Source of the DNA: Topomyia yanbarensis
Taxonomy: Eukaryota; Arthropoda; Insecta; Diptera; Culicidae
Direction: 5' to 3'
Assembly (NCBI RefSeq): GCF_030247195.1
Contig: NC_080671.1
Location: 34,508,343 to 34,572,342 of the forward strand
Length of the DNA stretch: 64,000 nucleotides
This document shows, piece after piece, positions 56,001-64,000 of the stretch. The translations under genes and the position numbers were made by a program. A model generated the notes under the pieces. That model saw only the letters and a list, made by a program, of their open reading frames with translations, was not told the origin of the DNA and made no database searches. How positions within the stretch are numbered: the first letter of the stretch is position 1; the number at the start of each line of letters is the position of its first letter.

Positions 56001-58513
56001 AGTGTAGGCCATCACTTTGAATTTGACCTTATTTGCCAACTACATCAAATTTCCGTACTTCTACGTATTTTGTCTATTTTTTGAGAAAATATAAAAATGT
56101 GTTCTTTCAAAAATTGTAGCCGCGATCAATTACAATCGATTGGTGTATAAAAACCTGTTTTAATCCACCTAGCGGTGCAATTGTGCCTTTCTCATTTCTC
56201 TAAACTATGGCATGGAGGCTTTTTATGTTCAACATAATTGTGGAAATGTCCATTACATTCTTAGTACACTTTGCACTTATACACAATGGCATGCCAGCCA
56301 CGAACTTGATGAGCTACGTGTCGACGGTGAAACACTTGAAACAAAAAAATATCATACTCCATTAGCCTAATCAGCATTAGATCAATGTTATCTGCTTGCT
56401 AACTCATTTTGTCATGCGGGGATGGGTATGTGAGGAGGGCGAAAGTCCCATGAACGAACGACTCCCCAGCTTAAATTGGTATGCTTTGTAATATAGCGGT
56501 GGTTTAAAGATGATGGGGTTGAAAGGGAGGGGTATGAGGTGGTGGTCTGAGGGGTGATTTAAGGAGATTTTTAAAGGAGGGGAGTGAACAGTAGAGGGGG
56601 AGTGTAACCCCTCTCCGTAAACCATCAACTACGCCCCTGTTAAAATCCAGAAACCTTATGCGAGTCGAAAAAAAAATTTGGCCGGGATTAGGTTGACGTT
56701 TTTCAGAGTGATTGCATAACCTTTCTATATGAGAAAGGCAAAAATGTGCAAAATCCAAAAAAGTGAATCTTCGTCAAACTTTTTTCGTGTTTGCATCAAA
56801 TCTCGACGTTTTATGCACCTTGAATACATTTAGCATCAAAAATAAAAATTCTATTTTTAATTTTTCCTATAGTTTTTATGAGAAATTTCTGTGTAGCCGC
56901 ACTCTGAAACCCGTAATTCCGGAACCAAAATTCCGATCGATCCAAAATTCAATAGCAGCCGATGGGAAGGTTGCACCTTTCATTTGAGACTAAGTTTGGG
57001 CAAATCGGTCCAGCCATCTCTGAGAAAAATGAGTGACATTATTTGACACATACGCACATACATACACACACACACATACACCCACACATACACACACATA
57101 CATACACACATACACACACACATACAGACTTTTTCCGATCTCGACGAACTGAGTCGAATGGGATATGACACTCGGCCCTCCGGGCCGAGATTAGGTTGAC
57201 GTTTTTCAGAGTGATTGCATAACCTTTCTATATGAGAAAGGCAAAAAGTATAAATCATCCCTTAGAATTCGACGTTATTTACCCACTAAATGAAATTTCT
57301 GTACTTGTACGTATTTTTGGCTATTTTTTTGAGAAAATATAAAAATTTGTTCTTTCAGAAATTGTAGCCAAAATCAATCACAAACGATTGGTGTATAAAT
57401 TGCATAGGTGATAGCTTTGAATACTTGAAGTTATTTGTCAACTAAATGAAATTACTGTAGTTCTACGTACTTTTGTCTGTTTTTTGAGAAAATATAAAAA
57501 TTGTTCTTCCAGAAATTGTAACCAAAATCAATTAAAATCGATTGGTATATAAAAAGGTATAGGCCATCGCTTTGAATTCGACGTTATTTGCGAACTAAAT
57601 GAAATTTCTGTACTTCTACGTACTTTTGGCTATTTTTTGAGAAAATATAAAAATGTCTTTTTTCAGAAATTGTAGCCGCCATCAGTTACAATCGATTGGT
57701 GTATTAAAATGTATAGGTCATCGCTTCAAATTTGAAGTTATATGACGAATATTTTAAAATTCTGAACTTCTTCGTATTTACTGAATCGTCCTAACACACT
57801 CTATTATTTAGTAACTTACATACAATATTGTGTTTCTCCACGTTTGTGCAAACATTTTGATATAATAATATCCATGTATAATATGTAGAACTAACAGGTA
57901 ATTTTCAAACCGTAAAACTAACAAGTCGCAAAGAATTTCAATGCCGTATGCCACGTACATTGTAAAAATCTTATCTCCTAAAAACTCGAAAAAGTATAGT
58001 AATTTTTGAAAATATACTATTTATTGCATATATTACAAGTCTAGAAGCTCTAAGGATTGCATTGGTGTAAGGAAAATTGAAATTGGTTGACAAATGGTCG
58101 TGATACGATTGTTTGGACAGAAAAACTCATTTCGTCTGCACTGACTCTCAATTACTTTTTTTACAATTCCTTCAGATATACAAATTTGTTTTCCATCATT
58201 CTTTGTTCACTGTTTTTATAAAAAAAATACCTATCCAATGGTGAAAAAAAAAATTAAAATTAGTAAGCAAACAGCTAAGATATGGCAAGTCAAAGAAGCG
58301 TTCCCATTTTTTTTCTCACCGACTTTGTTATACTCTTTTTACTGTAACTTACGGTAGACAACTTTATTCTACTATTTTTTTTATTTGACGTATTCACAAA
58401 AGACATATCTTTCTATTGGTGAAGACAGATTTGAAATCGATTATGTAACGGCTGAGATATGACCGGTCAAAGTAAGCGTTCCCATTTTTTTTACCCCCTT
58501 GGTATTCCGAGTG
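53060..58513. mobile_element. 5.45-kb foldback element with tandem-unit arms
   Basis: Begins CACTCGGAATACCAAGGGGG and ends with the reverse complement, flanked by TTAA (53,056-53,059 and 58,514-58,517). Arms of about 1.8 kb (53,060-54,890 and, excluding an insertion, 55,965-58,513) are inverted copies. The inner part of each arm is built of units of about 155 bp marked by CCAATCGATTGTAATTGAT, at about 53,912, 54,066, 54,221, 54,376, 54,532 and 54,690 on the left, and inverted on the right. Two neighbouring left units are identical. The middle, 54,900-55,960, has no recognised gene. TTAA ends suggest mobilisation by a piggyBac-type enzyme; the architecture resembles FB elements. Confidence 0.8.
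56157..57247 (-). repeat. Family A insertion in the right foldback arm
   Basis: Tail at the left (CCTAGCGGTGCAATTGTGCC near 56,170), a type 2 body, a head at about 56,745, then a type 1 piece and a second head at 57,247. The insertion may be flanked by GTATAAA (56,150 and 57,248). One insertion therefore carries two heads and one tail. A CA-rich microsatellite (57,050-57,126) lies in the type 1 head. Confidence 0.65.
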
Positions 58514-58712
58514 TTAAAATGTTTGTTAGGATCTTAAAAAAATAACATATATTGTTGGGATATATTCTTCGGTTTATCTATCTTCATAAGTAAAAAAACT
58601 CGATTTTTTCGATCTTGTATAGCAGGTCACCTTGTTAAGGGTTTATATAAGTAGCGGATCGACAAAGATTAGAAAATTGCATTATGTTCTCTAAGCAAGA
58701 TTGAAAAAAAAA

Positions 58713-59339
58713 TTAACCTCTTTCATGCCCAATATTTTTCTTGTGTATACAGGGATCCAAAACTATTTTTCCTTGAAAATGTTGAGGTCAAGAAACACGA
58801 AAAACCTTTTTCCATAAAGATAGGTTCTTCCATCGCAGTGCTAGAAGCTGTGCAAATTTTACCTACCAATCCCTAGTAACAATTGAGGTTTTATGTCAGT
58901 TTTATAGCCATTCATAAAACTTAGATTGCACTTGTAGCACGCTATAAAACTTCAATTGTTACTTGGGAATGCTTCATACAATTTTCCTAAAATTTTTACA
59001 ATAGTCCAATTACTTGGAAAATGTAGTCGAAGACGGTCTTCATAGATAGGTTTTATCAGGTTTCAATAATATTGCAAAATAACGAAGATATATCAAAATT
59101 TTATTTTTCATTGTCAACGTGAACTGTCCCTGGCAGCACAGCTCCATCGGAATCAAATCAGGCTAATTGTAATAACTTCAGTTTTAGAGCTAATACTTGT
59201 AACTTTTAGTGCTCAAATGAATGGTAATAGTGACATTTATTAGCCTTACATGTTTTTGGGAGTAATTCTTGCATAAACCAAAAGTTATAGCTGATTAAAA
59301 ACGTTGTTGTCTACAAAAACATGGGCATGAATAGGTTAA
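58713..59339. mobile_element. TTAA-flanked MITE, copy 2
   Basis: Starts TTAACCTCTTTCATGCCCA, ends TGGGCATGAATAGGTTAA. Inverted relative to the copy at 44,796-45,320, with which it shares most of its interior. No coding capacity. Confidence 0.88.
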
Positions 59340-61090
59340 GGGGTTACACCACTGTAGAGCACGAACACATAGGAATATTTTTGAAATTTTACTTGATGCA
59401 ATGTAAAGATGAATCGAGATCCCGTAAAATGCGAGTTATAATATTAGTTTTGATGTACAAAAACCAATTTAATCCACCTAGCAGTGAGATGAGACATTTC
59501 TTACACATGTCACTGTTGGATCATTCATTAATTTGCAGAACACTTTTATTTGTTTGCAGTTTCTGGTCCTGCACGAATAAAACCTCAAATAAACTGAATA
59601 GAATATATAAAATCAATAAAACAAACCAAATAGAAAAATAAAGCAAAAAATGAAAACAAAATGTTTTCAAATTCATAAAATGAGTACAATGATTTGTATA
59701 AATCAAATTAATAAAATACATAAATTAAATTGGATTAGATCATTATATGAAAAACTAGTCAATATTTAAAAATAGTTAGAAAATTAATTGAATAAAAAAA
59801 GTTTGAGTCAAAACTAACAAATTGAATAAAATAAATAAGTGGAATGACTGATCATGAAATTATTAAAATTAAAGAATGAACAAAATGAATTAATTAAATC
59901 AAATGGAACAAATTAATCGAATGGATAGAACGAATTTATTGAATCCAGTGAAAACAATGAATCAAATGAATGAAATGTATAAAAAGAATAAAACGATTGG
60001 AATGAATGAAAAGAATAAAACTAATAAAAGAGTAAATGAATTGAATAAAATGAATAAATAAAACAAACGAATCAAATAAACGAAACGAATAGAATTGATT
60101 AAATGAATAAAAAGAAAATGAATTGATTAAAATGAAAAATAAGGCGATGTTAAAAAGTTATAAATTAATTGAAAAAAATAAATTGTGTCAAATAAATAAT
60201 TGGGTCATTAAATGAGAAAAAAATCTTTTTTTTAAATACATCGATAAAGCTGATTTTTGTGATTACAACAATATTTTTTTCCAACTCAGGAAACGTGAAA
60301 ATAAAATTTAAATTTAAAATAAAGAAATATGTTGACAATCTTGATATGACACTATCAGAAGCATTTGACATATCGAATTTCACGACAAATGATGCCCTGT
60401 CAGAAAAAATGAATACATGTTTTCCCGATTTTCCCGCAGGGTTCTTTCAATTTGACATCAACTCTATTCAATGTATATAATTTTTTTCATTTTGTTTGTT
60501 GTCTTGATAGGCCAGATGTAATCAACCGAAGTTTTCCTATGTATGGTTGTCTATGTTTACATAAGATTTATTTTAAAAAACAAAAAAAATCGTTTTTACG
60601 TACCACAACGAATGTTATTTTATGTATATTGGACCTAAAATTTATCGAATAGAACGGAAAACTATATTTAGCTTAATGACCCAATTTGGATGAAATGAAT
60701 AAATCTGAAAAATAGTCAAATTATTAAAATGAAGAAGCTAAAAACATGTATGAACTGGAAAAAACAAAGAGAATGCATAGAAGGAAAACAATGAATAAAA
60801 TAAGTTAAGTGAATGATATGAATAAAATTTATAAAAAAATAAACTGATCAGAGTGAATCCAAAGAATGAAATGAATAAAATAGATTAACTGAACCCAAAT
60901 TAACAAAATGAATAAAAAGAATGCTGAATGAAATAAATAATTAAAATGCGAAAACCATATACTAAAAACTAGTCAAATATTAAAAATGAATAAAATAAAC
61001 AAGACGAATAAAATCTATGAAATGAAGAAACTGAAAAAAATGACTTTTTAGAATGAAATTTAAAACCATTTTTGAATAAAGTAAATGAAT
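59340..61090. repeat. Decayed AATGAATAAA-type simple repeat
   Basis: From about 59,570 to 60,230 and from 60,660 to 61,090 the sequence is an endless variation on GAATAAAAT and AATGAA words. A different segment of about 430 bp (60,235-60,660) separates the two halves and may be an insertion. A family A tail fragment (TTTAATCCACCTAGCAGTGA, 59,469) precedes it. No gene. Confidence 0.7.
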
Positions 61091-63599
61091 TAACCGGATT
61101 GTACGAATTTGAGAACTATTTTAGCAGAAAGTTATAAATTGTTTTTGATAATCCCATTATCTGAAAATGGCTAATTAATATGCAATCAACTTTCTAAAGT
61201 TTTCATTCTTTTTTGTTTTAACCTTTTTGTTTTCGTTGTTCTTTTCTTGGCGGTGTCGTTTACGATTATCTGGTATTTCTACTTTATTGATGGATCTCAA
61301 TTAGTTATCAGGAACCTGGAATTTGTTTTGGAATTCAAAGTTGTAATTTTGGTTACATATTCCCAAAAAAAATTTCTGTGGTAAGGTAAGGTCACATATG
61401 TTTCCAAACACTATAAACAGAGAGCGATAGAGAAAGAATGCGATTCGTGAATGAGACAGGTAGAATTTTCAAAATTTTCATTTGCATTGATGTAAATAGT
61501 GTGAAGTTTCTAGGCTATGTCGATAGCACAAAAGCCGTGCATTCAATAGATATTAATGTACTCTCTTTCCAGCTATCTTTATAGCGTGTATATTGTTTCG
61601 TTCGGAATTATCGTTCAGGAAATATGGATAAATGAGTCCTATACAAACCAATACTACGAAAAAGAAATGGCTCAATTTTTTAGGATAAGTATTTACATTG
61701 TTGGAAACGCAAACGTCATTGAAAGTGTCACTTGTTATAAAACTGCTCTAGATGGATAGGCATGCTTGATATTACAAGTCTTAATTTTCTGCCAATAAAT
61801 ACGTTTCTTCGTGTTCATTTATTGTTACACAGTAATGTGTATGACAAAAATGTAGATCAAACGTTTCAGTACACAACGCCTCTCTACTAATTGTGACTGC
61901 CATTGAAACATTAATTAAATTTTACTTAGCATAGAGCAAAAATGGACAACGATAAGTTAGAAGAAACATTGTACTTGTATCCCCCATCGAGAATGGGGTC
62001 TTTAGGAGACTTATTGTCCCTGATCTAATTTGTGGGTATTTTTGGGCTTTGATCCGTTATTCTTCATAATAGTTCATACCAATGCAATGAATATATATTT
62101 TCAATAATATCATCACAAAAAGGATATTCTTACTTTTCACATGACATATTTGAGCATATGATTCATTTAAAATTCAACTCAGATACGAAAAGTTTAAATA
62201 ACGCATGTGGAATACCTCTTCTTAAAATTTTTATCTTCAATCATCCATATTACCCAGTTAAATTAAACATTTTTCTTTGAATTTCCTTAATTATAGTGTA
62301 TATAAAAGCTCTGAATAGAACTGAATTAAATTAGAGTTCATGTAGTTTTCGAATTTTGGTCGCCTACCAACCCATAGTTCAACGTTTCGGAGGGAAACAC
62401 CTTTCATCTTGATGGTGTCAACATTTGAAAATAGTTATAGATTTCTAATAATACAAACATTTTGCAAATTTTCTCAGGACTATAAAATAATTTACTTACC
62501 AAGTAGAAGGTAATATTAAGCTTTTTTCCATACTCTAAAATGCAAAAATATATTTACAGAGTAACGACAGACAGAAAATAGTAGAACTCAAACCTCCACA
62601 ATTACATCGCACACATGAATGGACATTAATAAATGTTTCAGGTTATCAGAAGATCTTATCACACAACTTAGAAATGGATTGAGAAACAGCAAGAAATAGG
62701 TGAGTCGTGACAGTTTCCAGGAACACGAAGGAAGGGAGAGAGAGAGAGTGAGAGTGAGAAAGGGAGAGGGGGCGTGTGCGAAATGGAAAATGATGTTTAG
62801 TGGCGTGACCTTATATTAAAAGGTAAATTATGCGATATATTGATTCCTTACATCCTTATTATAAATAATGGAAGTAGTAATTTTTACACCATGACCAATA
62901 TAAATAACCTAAATCTTGCAAAAGAGCTAAGTTTTCGCTAGAGTTTTGGGATTCAAAAATACAGTTGCTTTCGGTGATGCCGCGAGTATAATTATATGAG
63001 AAATCTTTTATCTTACTACTAGGTGAATTACTTGATGATCTATGTATTAATTTACCATCAACATTTACCTCACGATTAAATGCAATGCCTAATCCAAGGG
63101 ATAAATACATGAACTCTAGAAAAAAAATTTCACTATGAACACATTATTTTGTCTTTGAAATGAACATACATATTAATTTTTGAGAAATAGTTCATTTATT
63201 TTAGAAGTAATTTACAAATTTTATTCAATATCGAATTCCTTGAATCACGTAGATGTGTTTTCATACCCCGATATTCAAAATCGGTTTAATTTTGCCCCTA
63301 AAACACCAGTAAAGCAATACTCTGTATGTAACGGTCTCATTTTTAGATAGTGAAAATTGGTAAGCGAGGAATCAAAATACAAAATGTTTAATATCTCCGC
63401 CGCTCGTGAACGGATTTTGATGATCTATAGCTTTTTAGAAAGGTATTTTCATAAGCTTTTTACTTCTATCTGGTTTGTGCGATGTGATCGCTTTGTTCGA
63501 ATGTTATTCGCTTAAAACCAGTCTTGTTTTGACAAGATCCCCCATATCTCAGAAAGTAAACAACATATCGAAAAACAAAAATAATAGTGTCAAATGGTA
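61091..63599. other. Noncoding stretch, nothing recognised
   Basis: AT-rich sequence without supported coding frames. A purine-rich patch of GAGAGAGTGAGAG type lies at 62,727-62,780. Confidence 0.4.
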
Positions 63600-63820
63600 A
63601 CGTTAGGCCTTTTATTCGAAACTAGTTTCGTTAAGATCGGTTTAGCCATTGCTGAGATAATTACATGACATTTTGTACATACATACACACACACACATAC
63701 AGACATTGTCTCAATTTATCGAGCTGAATCGATAGGTATATGATATTCGGCCTTCGGAAAAAGTTTTCAAAGTTTGAGCGAATCCTATACATTTCTTTTG
63801 TAAGAAATGTAAAAACACAA
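63600..63820 (-). repeat. Dispersed repeat, family B, copy 2
   Basis: Reverse orientation relative to 49,370-49,720: ATTGCTGAGATAATTAC, an ACACACACACACATAC microsatellite, ACAGACATTGTCTCAA and the head hairpin TTTCTTttgtAAGAAA near 63,796. Confidence 0.65.
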
Positions 63821-63824
63821 ATAG

Positions 63825-64000
63825 TTTCATGAATGCGAGGTTTATTATTCATAATTTCAGGAACTTGGTCACGGTTTTCGTAAATCGTTCAGTTCACGAA
63901 ATCGCGACCTTTAGTTCATGAATTTATGAACGAATTTTTTTCCGTGTAAAGATGACAAAAGTTTTGGTTTCATGATATTCAATTCATGAAAACGATAAAG
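63825..64000. repeat. TTCATGAA/TTCACGAA-rich repeat, copy 3 (cut by window end)
   Basis: Shares TTCATGAA and AGTTCACGAAATCG-type words with 43.2 and 47.9 kb. GAACGAATTTTTTTCCGTGT at about 63,929 is probably one terminus. Confidence 0.55.

Noticed and set aside
1..64000. CRISPR arrays, bacterial operons, rRNA and tRNA genes
   Set aside because: The sequence is eukaryotic. No direct-repeat and spacer pattern, and no cloverleaf or rRNA core recognised; the only tRNA-like match is the retrotransposon primer site.

Overview
The window looks like a repeat-dense, AT-rich stretch of a culicine mosquito chromosome, most likely Aedes. I base this on short introns of 50-70 nt, a BEL/Pao retrotransposon with a tRNA-Tyr type primer site, several non-LTR retrotransposons of types I know from Aedes, a dispersed repeat whose head carries a small CCTTTCT/AGAAAGG hairpin, and many TTAA-flanked and hAT-like MITEs. 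This is recognition from memory; no database search was possible.

Layout. 1-5,200: a decayed minisatellite, then sequence without genes. 5,210-12,804: a BEL/Pao element on the minus strand with two 677-bp LTRs differing at one base, a 5-bp target duplication, an open gag and a pol broken at three places. It sits inside one of two copies of an older local repeat. 13.6-14.3 kb: a weak two-exon gene candidate. 15.4-26.0 kb: a MITE, three decayed LINE fragments, several near-palindromic sequences and a repeat of about 1.4 kb. 26,024-41,009: the main object, described next. 41.0-45.9 kb: the rest of the interrupted LINE, two MITEs, a LINE tail and other repeats. 45,978-46,594: a two-exon globin gene on the minus strand, the only gene here I would confidently call a host gene. 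46.6-64 kb: repeats, including a 5.45-kb foldback element (53,060-58,513) built from tandem units of about 155 bp, and about 1.5 kb of decayed A-rich simple repeat.

The main object is a candidate composite DNA transposon of about 15 kb. It has diverged inverted arms of about 550-630 bp beginning CACAGTGGTCCC, flanked by CGATG on both sides (or GAT, if the terminus is GCACAG). It interrupts a LINE whose 5' and 3' parts lie on either side. Inside, two spliced genes are transcribed divergently from a shared region of about 2.5 kb: a five-exon BEN-domain protein gene (minus, 390 aa, frame intact) and a Tnp2/CACTA-like transposase gene (plus). The transposase gene is now broken by an ORF1-only LINE insertion with a 12-bp target duplication and by a frameshift in a T run. 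The BEN gene's large intron is filled with younger repeats but its exons remain open. Whether BEN protein and transposase act together, or the BEN gene was captured, is inference.

The nesting gives a relative order of events: LINE, then the 15-kb element, then the half-LINE and repeat modules inside it. The near-identical LTRs mark the BEL insertion as one of the youngest events.
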